Positions 11,030-19,654 of a DNA stretch of 64,000 bases are shown piece by piece. How positions within the stretch are numbered: position 1 is the first letter of the stretch; every line of letters begins with the position of its first letter. The translations under genes and the position numbers were made by a program. This DNA is from Isochrysis galbana (taxonomy: Eukaryota; Haptophyta; Isochrysidales; Isochrysidaceae), in assembly GCA_018136815.1 (NCBI GenBank), contig CM030932.1, positions 5,804,407 through 5,868,406 of the forward strand, in the 5' to 3' direction. The notes beneath the pieces were generated by a model. The model did not search any database. It was not told where the DNA came from and was given only the letters and a program-made list of their open reading frames with translations.

Positions 11030-11787
11030 CAACTAAGTTTATACTTGGTTGCCCCATGGGGGGGCACGAGCCCCCCCCTCTCTCCACTCCTCCCCTGCCA
11101 TGGGGGAGGAACCACTCATCCTCCTGGCACGCCTGATGGCTTGCCAGGAGGCCACTGCCCTGCTGACCCACTCTCTCCCTGGCAGGCTCGCCTGCCTCGC
11201 GCGTCCTGGCCTGTCGTGGCCAGCCCATCGCTCCAACCCCCCCTCCCCCCCTGGTCGACAGGCAGACAGGTGCAGAGTGGGGGGCCCAGAGGCACAGGAG
11301 CGCCAGCGAGGGAGAGGCAGGGGAGGCCAGGGCCCAGCCCCAGCCTCCTCTGCCCCCTGAGCTGGCCTCCAGGAGCCTCCAGGGGCCGCCAGAGGGCAGC
11401 TGCAGGCCTGCCGCAGGCGCGCCATCGCGCGTGCCGCAGGAGAGGGGAGAGAGAGCGCGGAGAAGGGGGTGGGCGGAGCGAGAGCTCCGCTCACCGAAAA
11501 ATTGGTAAGTCCCGCACCTGTTTACAGGATAAGTCGGGACTGAGTCGGCCGCCCACTCGGAGACACAGGAGGAAGGGGGGGAAAGATCACCGGGGGGGGC
11601 GCGGGCCACCGGACCATATCTAAGCCCTTCACCCCTGTCCCCCTAGTAGTGCACGGGGGGAGCCGCCTTATGGCGGGGGGAGAAGGGCCGGGGGAGTGGG
11701 GGTGTAGAAAGTATGCTACGTGCTACGTGTAGTAGGTAGTGGTTCCATTCGCCGCGAGTGCGGTAAGAATATTAGAAGGTTTTTTTT
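11030..11787 (+). mobile_element. Retroposon copy 1 (758 bp) with 15-bp target-site duplication
   Basis: Flanked by perfect direct repeats 'aatctacttttataa' at 11015-11029 and 11788-11802. It begins 'caactaagtttatacttggt' and ends 'gaatattagaaggtttttttt'. Ordered parts: a hairpin (CCTCCTGGCA/TGCCAGGAGG), a GC-rich core, a second hairpin near 11508-11545 (AGTCCCG/CGGGACT with CCTG/CAGG inside), and a 3' tail with 'gagtgcggtaagaatatta' plus T8. Long target duplications point to target-primed reverse transcription by a LINE. There is no protein of its own; ORFs across it are low-complexity. Confidence 0.88.
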
Positions 11788-11802
11788 AATCTACTTTTAT
11801 AA

Positions 11803-12540
11803 GTAGGGGTCAATGGGGGCCTCGCGCCCCCCTCTCTCCATCGCGGACACCCCCCGGGGTGGGCCCGTACACTCAACCCCAGCCCCTGCCCTCTGGCAGG
11901 GGCAGGGCACTCATCAATACAGCCCAGACCCCTAGTGGGCGCGTGGGCGCGGGCCGCGAGCCGCACTCCCACGCCCGCATTGGGCCTGCCCTCGAGCTGA
12001 CTCCCCCCCTGTCCCTGGTCGCCAAGCATACATACAGGGGCCTTTGGGAGGCTCCCATGGCCAGCGAGGCGAGCGTGGGAGAGGCAGGGGAGGCCAGGGG
12101 CTGAGCCCCAGCCTCTACTGCCCCCTGAGCTGCCTTTGCTGGCTTGCTGGCCCCCTGGGAGCCCCCACAGGACCTCTGAGAGCAGGTCAAGGCGCGCCGC
12201 ATGGCGACGCGCCGCAGGGACTTCGAGGGGTGAGAGTGGAGAGAGGGAGAGGGGGGGATTTGCAACCCCCCCCCGGCCCCCCCCCCGATGGAGTGCGGTA
12301 AGAAACAGTCCCCGTTTGCGTTAGCAAACGGGTAGGGGGCGGTTGGCGACAGGAGGGAGAGAGAAGGGAGTGGCCCAAGGTCGAGGAGAGTACCCCAGGT
12401 GCCAGGTGTGGCACAGGTTACTCGAGTCGCGGCCACGTATTTCTCGAGGATTGCTCAAGGTGCGAGCTGGTAAGACCCGGTCCCCTTTGGGGACGAGAGT
12501 TCCTCCCCCCCCCCCCCCCGGTGCTTTTTCCTAGTGAGTC
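11803..12540. repeat. GC-rich repeat related to the retroposon family
   Basis: Begins 'gtaggggtcaatgggggcct', has the same style of CCCC/GGGG-flanked core ('gaggcaggggaggccagggg'), and ends near 12360 with 'ggagtgcggtaagaaacagt' and 'gcgttagcaaacggg'. The latter block recurs at 51945-52030. Long C runs occur at 12270-12290 and 12505-12525. No gene. Confidence 0.5.
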
Positions 12541-12775
12541 GCCCGACATAGGTCGGCCCGCCTTACTGGGTTTTCACCCATTGTAACTTGTGGGGAGTTA
12601 GAATGGGAGCCGGGGGCCTGCGAGGGGGGAAGATATGAAGGGGTGCAGAGGTGTATGTATCTGTGGCATCAGCACGCGTCAAGGTCAAGGTGTGCGGGCA
12701 GGTGCACTGAGGGTTGTCGTGTTGGTGTTGGTACCGGGCTAGTGGGAGTAGTGGTACTAACGCTCAAGAATATAT
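12541..12775 (+). repeat. Element B, truncated copy
   Basis: Contains 'gtcgcccgacataggtcggc', 'aatgggagccgggggcctgc' and the terminal 'taccgggctagtgggagtag' shared with 8326, 34230 and 52255. Confidence 0.65.
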
Positions 12776-13070
12776 ATATAAGGAATACCGAATACCATTA
12801 ACATGGAGATTTTTGGGGAACTAGTTAGTGCTCTATGGTGAACCAGTATTGTTAACTGGCAAGGGTCAGAGGATGGTTGATAACAACCTTGTTAACTATC
12901 GATAGGTCTAAAAATAAAAATAGTCTATATTATGGTATATATAGTATATTATATAGTACATGTATGGCTTTACTCCCCCACCCACCCACCTTAGCCGCTT
13001 GCCGCCCATCTATCTCGCATCTCGCCTCGCAACGTCAAAAAACGACGTTGAGCGCCGATCGATCGAGCCC

Positions 13071-13330
13071 ATGGCACCCAGGGTGAGCAAGTGAGCAAGA
13101 AGAAGAAGAAGAAGAAGCCAACGAGGGTGGAGACGGTGGAGATACCTCCTTCGCGGCCGTTGTTGGCGCAAGGGCGCGGCACGAAGCGCACACCAACGAG
13201 TGCGTTCGACGGCTCGACGGCGCCGCCGCCGCGGGCAGCGACACCTACACCTACGAACCGGAGAAGATCCTGGGTCCGCGTATGTCCAAGGGCGTGACTC
13301 AATGGCTAGGGGTAGGGGGGAAGTTTGCAA
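13071..13330 (+). pseudogene. Chromodomain-like exon fragment
   Basis: An ATG at 13071 opens MAPRVSK but stops at a tandem 8-bp duplication (gtgagcaagtgagcaa). In the frame that includes 13240 the translation is acidic (EEEEEA), then DTYTYEPEKILGPRMSKGVT, which resembles the start of a chromodomain (E-x-E-K-I-L-x-x-R). The expected VKWKGY part is missing and a stop follows. It is probably a truncated or mis-spliced gene copy. The family call rests on about 20 residues. Confidence 0.3.
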
Positions 13331-13379
13331 GTGCAAGTAGGAAGTAGGACTTATACCACCTACATCCTACATGGGGGAA

Positions 13380-13660
13380 GCTGCCAAAAAATAACCAAAC
13401 CTGAGGTTGCAGCCTGTTGAAGGTTTCGTTTGTGATGCGCAATAGACGTGTAGCAGACGATGAATGAACCCCGTGTCAATAATGTGACTGGAACAATAGA
13501 CAATAGAAGATAGAAGATAAAACGTTATGTGCGAAAACACAACACCGTCACACTCAAAAGTAAAAAGAAAAAGACCGCCTGGTCCTCTTTCGACGGAACT
13601 CGACTTTGTACGCACGAGCGCGCGCTGCCGCGTTGTCTCCTCTGTAAATGCGCTAATATG
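13380..13660. other. Intergenic with short shared repeat
   Basis: 13386-13411 ('aaaaaataaccaaacctgag...') is the reverse complement of 54517-54543. About 13570-13600 carries the boundary block 'cctggtcctctttcgacgga' also seen at 17930, 22440 and 34445. Confidence 0.45.
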
Positions 13661-13664
13661 GTAC

Positions 13665-13800
13665 TTGTCTACTAGCTAGATATCTAGCCTTCGGCCGATT
13701 GCTATCCACCTAGATATAGATAGTGCCTTGGCGCTATCCACCTAGATAGAGATAGTGAAAAAGCGGCCTAGATTGGTAGATATCTAGGTATCTAGTTCCA
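13665..13800. repeat. Inverted-repeat structure with internal duplication
   Basis: The ends 'tagctagatatctag' and 'tagatatctaggtatctag' are mutually complementary. Inside is a direct duplication of 'ctatccacctagata(t/g)agatagtg'. It could form a cruciform; a MITE origin is possible but no target duplication is evident. Confidence 0.5.
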
Positions 13801-13980
13801 CGTTCCCACGCCTTACTGGACAAAGGTAATCTTAGGTGCTTCCGCCCATGCACTTCGAATGGGCTTGGGGTTTGCGTAGGTTGCCATTTCATCTAGACGC
13901 CGACCTCAGGTAATGATGAGTGAGTGACAGTGTTTACTCCACTTAGTTTCTTGCACCGACAAGGCCCCGTTCAGCTACAA

Positions 13981-16335
13981 CTACCTCTCCAAGGGTACCA
14001 TTTCGATCACGCGAACAGCTGGCTCATCGAGTACAGGGATGGACTTGATATCGTCAGGACCTTGACAACCCTTGCTGGAAGCCTCGTAGTCTCCTGCGTG
14101 CTCCTTAACTACCGTAGCTCTCTGACCCTGCATGCTGCGCAAAGCACTTTCGGTCGATGACTCCATGAAGCTCTTGAGCGGATGGCCGTGTAGCACCCGT
14201 AGAGAAAAATGACGCTTTATCGCCGTGAAGAATTGATGCTCGTCGGGGTGTCGGCTGACGTGGCCCATAAGTACGCGCATGGTCCCCCTCGAGTCGTCTC
14301 CAGATCCATTTTGAGGTGAGGCGATGATTTGACGATTATGTACATTGCCTCTAACAGCTGCTAACTCCTCCGAGTGTGCTGGATGGGCGAGCTCTTCCTT
14401 GCCAACTGAATCAGAGATTTGAGTGTCTCTTTGCGCAATAAGTTTGCTAACTCTTTGAAGAGTGACCAGAGTCTCTACGAGAGGCTCGTATTGCTCAGGG
14501 TCGTAAACCAAATCCGAGCAGAGGACTAGCATTTGGGGGGCAGTGGGCTCCCCACTCGATGTGCCACACTCGTTTCTGCTTTGGCACCTGCTATCCGGCG
14601 CATTCGCGCACGCTCCTCCCTCGCCTTCAGCCGTCTTGGTTGAAGCCATAGAACCTAGATGCTCGCCCATCCCTTGCTGCTCTAGACTTGGCTCGCCGTC
14701 ATGCATACCCACCCATGCTAAACGTGCCGCCGCTTCGGTGGCCTCCTGGTCTCCCCATGGCAGCGGTGCCACGATTGGTGTGGAGGGGCATAGCGGCGCG
14801 TTCACATCGGCATTCAGCCGCAACAACGGCAAGGCTTCTTCTAGGTCGGTCAACACAACTCGAGCAGCACCAAGAGCGCCTGCCACAAGGCCGCTCACCC
14901 CAACTCCCGCGCCAAGCTCGAGTACGTAAGCTCCTTTTGTGGAGAATGAAGGCCTCGGAGATGACAATCTTGTTGCGTTGAGGCCCAGGTCGCTTAAACC
15001 TGTGCTTGGGCGGTCATCACAATCGCCATACGCGAGCCAATGAGCGAAAAAGGCGCCTGAGTCCCAAACACGGGCTGCAATCATAGCCGAGCCTTCGGCA
15101 AGGAGAAGGGGGCGAATCACCCCCTCTTTCTTCACATCCCATGTGTCCTCAATATCGTCGGACTTGAGGCCTATAGCATCGCTTGCGCTCGCCTCACCAG
15201 GCAACCAAAATGGACGAAAGCTTTGGATGGCGTCGGCAGTGACGCTCGCGGAGTCAACAGCCGCGGCCACCCGCGCCGCTATTTCGGCGGCCACTGCCAC
15301 TTCTCGGACGGCTTGGTCAACGATGGTTCTTTCGGCGTAGCTCGTTCGCTGTGCCTCGCTACGCTCAGGCATGGTTTCGACTAATTCAGCTGCCGTCCCA
15401 AAAGGAAGGCGCACTTCAATAGGAGGCGAAACAGAGGAGAGAACCCGCGGAATTTGAAACGTCGTCGGGTTCAAAGCGACGCCATGCCGCATTGCATTTA
15501 CAGTCTGGCTGCATTCACCCTCCACATCTGCCCATATCACTGCACGTCGTGCTTTCGCCGACTCCACAAATGCACTGAGCGCGTCACTCGCTCTACGGAT
15601 GGCTCCTCCGGACTCAAGCCATCCACCTCCGGGCATCGCTCGTACTTCAAAGACAGCACGTCCACGCTGTATGGCCACACGGGCCACGTCTTGTGCTGGA
15701 TTCTCCTCGATTCGCGGTTCGCCAGACTTGTCGTCAACAGCCTGCCGTATTTCGAGTTGGTAGGCTAATGGGTGCTCCGGTTCAGGTTCGACAATTGGTA
15801 CCCGTGTAGAAGCCGGCAACGGCAAGAGCATGATACGCGCTGCGCTCGGCGCACCACGCTCTACATCAAGCGGTGGAGTGAGTCCAATCTCTGTAGTGAG
15901 GCGAAGGCTGAGTGTTGTCCACTCATATAAGATGAGAGGATCAGGTAGCGGCATACCAAAGTGTAGCCTGAGCCGTGAGGTGCTTATCCAAGGGGCTGCA
16001 CCATGGTGATTAGTCTCTTGGACTCTGGATGGGACCGGATTAGCCTGCTCTACCCCGACGCGGCGCAGCAACATTGCGGCGATACGAGCGACAGACGATG
16101 GCGGTGCGGCACTCAGTACACGGTTTGCATCAGCCGCTGCCTCGCCCAGCCGCCCCAGTTCCTCGAGCGCTAGGGCGCGGCAGAGCCGGGCGTCCGGACT
16201 ATGAGGCATCCAGGCAAGCGCAACTGATGCGTCGTGGTATGCCTCCGATGTGCGGCCCGCTGCCCTCCGCTCCCTCGAGCGGCGGATGTACGCGTGAGCA
16301 GCGGACGAGGCGGAGCTCACCGCGCCGGCAGACAT
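13981..16335 (-). CDS. METTL21-type protein methyltransferase with N-terminal TPR-like region (784 aa)
   Basis: Predicted SAM-dependent lysine methyltransferase of the METTL21/22/FAM86 superfamily. SAM motif I is VLELGAGVGVSGLVAGALGA, followed by an acidic strand end VVLTDLEEALPLLRLNADVN, then PLPWGD and the post-I motif SDLVYDPEQYEPL, where DxxYD is typical of the family. Residues about 20-110 (AYHDASVALAWMPHSPDA, CRALALEELGRLGEAAADAN) look like TPR units. The middle, ~300 residues, is without a recognised domain. The start is the ATG at 16335 (MSAGAVSSASS); the open frame upstream contains repeat-like sequence. The insert between motif I and the DLVYD motif is unusually long. The protein substrate is not predictable from sequence. 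Confidence 0.82.
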   Translation of the reverse strand: MSAGAVSSASSAAHAYIRRSRERRAAGRTSEAYHDASVALAWMPHSPDARLCRALALEELGRLGEAAADANRVLSAAPPSSVARIAAMLLRRVGVEQANPVPSRVQETNHHGAAPWISTSRLRLHFGMPLPDPLILYEWTTLSLRLTTEIGLTPPLDVERGAPSAARIMLLPLPASTRVPIVEPEPEHPLAYQLEIRQAVDDKSGEPRIEENPAQDVARVAIQRGRAVFEVRAMPGGGWLESGGAIRRASDALSAFVESAKARRAVIWADVEGECSQTVNAMRHGVALNPTTFQIPRVLSSVSPPIEVRLPFGTAAELVETMPERSEAQRTSYAERTIVDQAVREVAVAAEIAARVAAAVDSASVTADAIQSFRPFWLPGEASASDAIGLKSDDIEDTWDVKKEGVIRPLLLAEGSAMIAARVWDSGAFFAHWLAYGDCDDRPSTGLSDLGLNATRLSSPRPSFSTKGAYVLELGAGVGVSGLVAGALGAARVVLTDLEEALPLLRLNADVNAPLCPSTPIVAPLPWGDQEATEAAARLAWVGMHDGEPSLEQQGMGEHLGSMASTKTAEGEGGACANAPDSRCQSRNECGTSSGEPTAPQMLVLCSDLVYDPEQYEPLVETLVTLQRVSKLIAQRDTQISDSVGKEELAHPAHSEELAAVRGNVHNRQIIASPQNGSGDDSRGTMRVLMGHVSRHPDEHQFFTAIKRHFSLRVLHGHPLKSFMESSTESALRSMQGQRATVVKEHAGDYEASSKGCQGPDDIKSIPVLDEPAVRVIEMVPLER

Positions 16336-16479
16336 GCTTGCGAGTCTGAAAGAAGCGCAGATAGCAATACGACTAAAGGTAGTAAGTACCTCACGCCAGT
16401 CTCCGCGGTCGGCGGTCGGCCGCGTACGCCCCCCCCCCCCCACCTAGTGAAGTAAATCTCCCCCCGACAACCGAGTTTG

Positions 16480-16615
16480 AGCTGGGTCCAGGTCAGAGTT
16501 TTGCGAAACTCATTTCGAAACTTGGGTCACTTTTCTGGCAAAAAAACTTTCGCGAAACTTGGGCCCAAAATAGCCCATACGCGCAACTTACGCGAAACTT
16601 GGGGGGGGGGGGGGG
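16480..16615. repeat. hAT-like element end with repeated GCGAAACTTGGG words
   Basis: 'ctgggtccaggtcagagttt' is followed by four copies of a (c)gcgaaact(t)ggg word, then a 16-G run. Its layout parallels the ends of the element at 54897-55534, where the word is GCAAATTTGGG. The other end is not seen. Confidence 0.5.
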
Positions 16616-16690
16616 CGAGCGACTCCCCTGTGGCCCGTGGCGGCCCTGCTCACTCTCTCACTCTCACACTCTCACTCCCTCAGCGAGAAG

Positions 16691-17332
16691 ATGGTGAGGA
16701 GCCGTCGAGGTGAGCCCGCGCGCGCGGCGGCCCGTCGCAAGGCCAACAGCACACTGCCAGCCCGCCAGCGCCGCCACAGCCCATATCCCACAGCCCCAGC
16801 CGGGCCTGCCCGCATCTTCATTCACTTTCCCTCTCTCCGTCTCTCCGCTCGCTCGTCAGCGCATGCGTCGCTGTCGAAGCCACCGGCCTGTGGGACAACG
16901 TCCACGAGCGTGACCGAGAACGACGACAAGATCGACGAGGACTACATGCTTGCCGAGAGCACCGGCTCTGAGGTGTCAGTGGACAGCGGTGTTGAGGATG
17001 ACAACGAGGAGAACGACAACGACAACGACGTAAAGAGCAACGATCACTTTCGAGTCGGTGATCGCGTGGTCCACACCCTCCTCGGCCCTTGCACGGTCGC
17101 GTCGACGAGATGTGAGAGCTCTCGATCCGGCGATGTGAGCATGATCGTGGTGAAGTTCTTCTCGCGTATCTACAACAAGGACATGGAGCGCTCCGTGGCG
17201 CTCAAAGACGTCACGCCGCAGACGTCAAGCTCCTCCGTGGCATCCTCGTCCATGGTCCATGGCTCCTTCCTCCTCAAAGACTCCTTCTTGGGGTGGGCGG
17301 AGCGAGGGCTCCGCCCACCGGAAAATATGTAA
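16691..17332 (+). CDS. Small SH3/Tudor-like protein, 3' end replaced by retroposon
   Basis: ATG at 16691 (MVRSRR). A possible in-frame intron runs from the GTGAGC donor after CGTCGAG to the 'ctcgctcgtcag' acceptor, giving MVRSRRAHASLSKPPACG. An acidic stretch (TENDDKIDEDYMLAES, then EDDNEENDNDND) precedes a compact domain, DHFRVGDRVVHTLLGPCTV ... IVVKFFSRIYNKDMERSV, which reads like a small beta-barrel (SH3, Tudor or CarD-like). The frame then passes at about 17290 into the retroposon sequence and stops after LRPPENM. The family is not firmly recognised. Function may be lost or altered by the insertion. Confidence 0.5.
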   Translation: MVRSRRGEPARAAARRKANSTLPARQRRHSPYPTAPAGPARIFIHFPSLRLSARSSAHASLSKPPACGTTSTSVTENDDKIDEDYMLAESTGSEVSVDSGVEDDNEENDNDNDVKSNDHFRVGDRVVHTLLGPCTVASTRCESSRSGDVSMIVVKFFSRIYNKDMERSVALKDVTPQTSSSSVASSSMVHGSFLLKDSFLGWAERGLRPPENM

Positions 17333-17535
17333 GTCCCGCACCTGTTTACAGGAGAAGTCGGGACTGAGAACGCCGCTAGCCCGGTAGGCATAGGAGGAAG
17401 GGGGGAACGGATCACCGGGGGGGGGCGCGGGCCACCGACCATATCTAAGCCCTTTTCCCCTATCCCCCTAGTAGTGCACGGGGGGAGTCGCCTGATGGCG
17501 GGGGGGAAAGGGCCGGGAGAGAGGGGGTGTAGAAA
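17291..17535 (+). mobile_element. 5'- and 3'-truncated retroposon copy
   Basis: Starts mid-element at 'ggggtgggcggagcgagggc', includes the AGTCCCG/CGGGACT hairpin and the 'ggaccatatctaagccc'-type block, and ends at 'gggtgtagaaagt'. Loss of the 5' half is typical of incomplete reverse transcription. Confidence 0.75.
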
Positions 17536-17561
17536 GTTTTGCTGCGTGAGTAGAGAATGTG

Positions 17562-18060
17562 TCGTTCCGTCAATAGTGGGACATCAGTCGAATTGAGCGA
17601 TCAAATGTCCACAGTTGTATTGTAGTTGTTTAACATTAGATCTTGTTAAAATTATAAGAGAGAGACGCCGTCAAAGCTTCTTCGCTAATCACATCGGTGC
17701 ACGCCGTGCATGGGCACGGCGCGATGTGCATCGGTCCCCCCGCGGATACGCCGTGCGTGCGCATGTCAACCCGTTCCATACGTGTAGCCCCTGTGGCCCA
17801 CAACTACGTAAACTGGCCATATAAGAGATGTTTCGTTACGCAGCACCTGTGATGACTTGCAATCACATGTGCACGCCGTGCGTGGGCACGGCGCGATGTG
17901 CACCGGCGCCCCCCGCGGGTGAAAAACCACCTGGTCCTCTTTTGACGGACTTCCCACTCTCTACACATCCCATCGACGGCCATACAAATCTACACGAGCT
18001 ATTAAGGATTATCTATTTTTGGTGACAGAGGGAGTAATTTGGTGTTTTGATCTCCCATCA
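17562..18060. repeat. Repeat with 'tcgttccgtcaat' boundary and CG-rich inverted repeats
   Basis: 'gtgtcgttccgtcaatagtg ... catcagtcgaattgagcgat' matches 20983-21040. It is followed by units of 'gcacgccgtgc(a/g)tgggcacggcgcgatgtgca' at 17696 and 17870, matching 21170-21370. These units contain hairpins (CGCCGTGC/GCACGGCG). No gene. Confidence 0.6.
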
Positions 18061-18089
18061 TTTTTTTTCTTCCTGGGCAAGTAGGGAAC

Positions 18090-18413
18090 ATGTATCCGCG
18101 CATATACTTTCGAGGAAACGACTCTTTAACCGAGTACAGGAAACGGAAGAATGAAAAATTACGGGAAGTAGCAGACGCGCAGGAATACTTCGGAATGGAC
18201 AGACCAAACGATAATTATAAATACGACAACATTGACATAATGAAGGAGATGAGGCGTGAAGGTTGGAATATTGAAACTCTACCGGACTACCGTTTTTACC
18301 TAGAAGAACTGATATCCGAGTTCAACCGTATAGAACAAAATATGCGGATGGACCCCAGGAGCGTCAGTCGTCATCCGTCGTCGCTCTCGCTCTCGTCGCT
18401 CTCGCTCTCGTAA
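18090..18413 (+). CDS. Unassigned ORF of AT-richer composition
   Basis: A 107-codon frame starting MYPRIYFRGNDSLTEYRKRK, with DNYKYDNIDIMKEMRREGWN. The first ~85 codons use many A/T-ending codons (aat, gat, ata, gaa), unlike the surrounding GC-rich genes. The last ~20 residues (serine/leucine run) are translated 'tcgctctcg' repeat, so the true C-terminus is lost. I do not recognise the family. An origin by transfer or from a retroelement is possible. Confidence 0.35.
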   Translation: MYPRIYFRGNDSLTEYRKRKNEKLREVADAQEYFGMDRPNDNYKYDNIDIMKEMRREGWNIETLPDYRFYLEELISEFNRIEQNMRMDPRSVSRHPSSLSLSSLSLS

Positions 18414-19240
18414 CACTCATACCCTACAAACTCGCCTCGCCTCGCCAGCCCCTGCCATCACAGCCCTCCTCACACTCACCCTCGCCTCTCGCCGCTCGTT
18501 TCATGTCGCTCTCGCCGCCGTCCTCGCCCTCGCCCAAGCCCGCCTGCCCGCCTTCCTCTGCTGACGGGCTTCAGCCCGTCAGCACCTCCGAACTCGTCTC
18601 CTCCGCCGCGCCTGCCGCCGGCATGGCCCCTTCCTCATTTCCCTCAGGCCCTATGGGCCTTCCCAATTCGTCAGGTGTAGAATCCTTCCCGGTGCGTCCC
18701 GCGCTGGACGTCTCAATGGGGGTCACCCCCACCTCTGCAGAGTCGGGCATCATGCCTGCCCTGCCCCCTTCTCCTCTCCGGACGGTCATCCACCACCACC
18801 TTCACAGGGGGAGGTGATGCCCTCCCTCGCCTCTCCTCCTGATCTCTCTGCGGTGCCTCCGCCATCATCTCCGCCTTCACCGCCGGAGTCCGTCGGATAC
18901 AGGTCCAAGCCCGAGTCTCACCAGGGTGAGGATAATCCTCTGGAAGGATTCCTCCCCTCTCCTCGCTCATTGCTCATGCCTCGAGGCACCACCGCCTCCT
19001 CTCTCCTTTTCTCTTTCCCCTCTCTTTTCCTCCCCCTCGCGCGCTCACTCTGTTTACGTTAGTATTCTACGTGTTACTGTGAGTGTGCGTGAGGTAGTGG
19101 TGTTTGGGGTTTGGGTTTGTATAGAGAATTTTATCCGGTTCTGTTCCGAAGAGAGCGCGAGCGATGGCGTCGCTCTCTCTCTCTCTCCTCTCGGCCGCCC
19201 TGGTCACCATGATGGTGCCAGGGCGATAACACTCCGACTC
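18414..19240 (+). mobile_element. Retroelement-like leader with Pro/Ser-rich ORF and hairpin
   Basis: After a 'ctcgcctcgc' simple repeat comes ORF 18503-18817 (MSLSPPSSPSPKPACPPSS), Pro/Ser-rich and without a domain. The segment from about 18990 matches 8530-8760 and includes the 28-nt hairpin at 19197-19224. It may be the 5' region of a retroelement; no enzymatic domain is visible. Confidence 0.4.
19197..19224. repeat. 28-nt hairpin, conserved copy 2
   Basis: Identical to 8732-8759. A 7-bp plus 5-bp stem with one bulge and a 3-nt loop. Confidence 0.8.
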
Positions 19241-19329
19241 TCGCCCCACGACTTTTCTCACGTAACTCGACTAAAATCAAACCCAAACACTCCGATCACA
19301 CAGCGACGGACGAGACGATCAAAGGGCGA

Positions 19330-19560
19330 TCTGTCGGCGATCTCGTCTGGAACGGCAATCGCACCATAACGGAAACGAGGGGCAATCTTGCTACGCAGGA
19401 TTCGAAGGAGCCCTATCGAATAAGACGAGAGAAGTGCGACGTGCATAAGGGGAGATACGAAGAGGTCGCAAGTTTAACCTGATTGCCCCCAGAAGCAGGT
19501 AAAGAAACGCGGGGAAGATAGCAAATTAAACCTATTTGCGAGGCGCCTGGGACGAAGAAT
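19330..19560 (+). repeat. Dispersed repeat C, copy 1
   Basis: 'cgcaggattcgaagga', 'gagagaagtgcgacgtgc', 'gagatacgaagaggtcgc', 'tgattgcccccagaagcagg' and 'cctatttgcgaggcgcc' recur in the same order at 24440-24640. Function unknown. Confidence 0.7.
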
Positions 19561-19654
19561 CCCTTCTCTAGGCTGACTCCTTCACTCCTTCATCGTCAAT
19601 CGTCGAACACAAATTTGGCGCACTCTTAGGTGACGCGTTCGCGCCGAGTCGCCG

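Noticed and set aside
11013-11623. Long overlapping ORFs (190-200 codons) in several frames of the retroposon
   Set aside because: GC-rich DNA leaves all frames open; the readings are Pro/Gly/Ala-rich, not shared in frame between copies, and contain no domain.
19380-19400. tRNA-like T-arm motif 'ggattcgaa' in repeat C (also at 24447)
   Set aside because: No acceptor stem, D-arm or anticodon arm can be folded around it.
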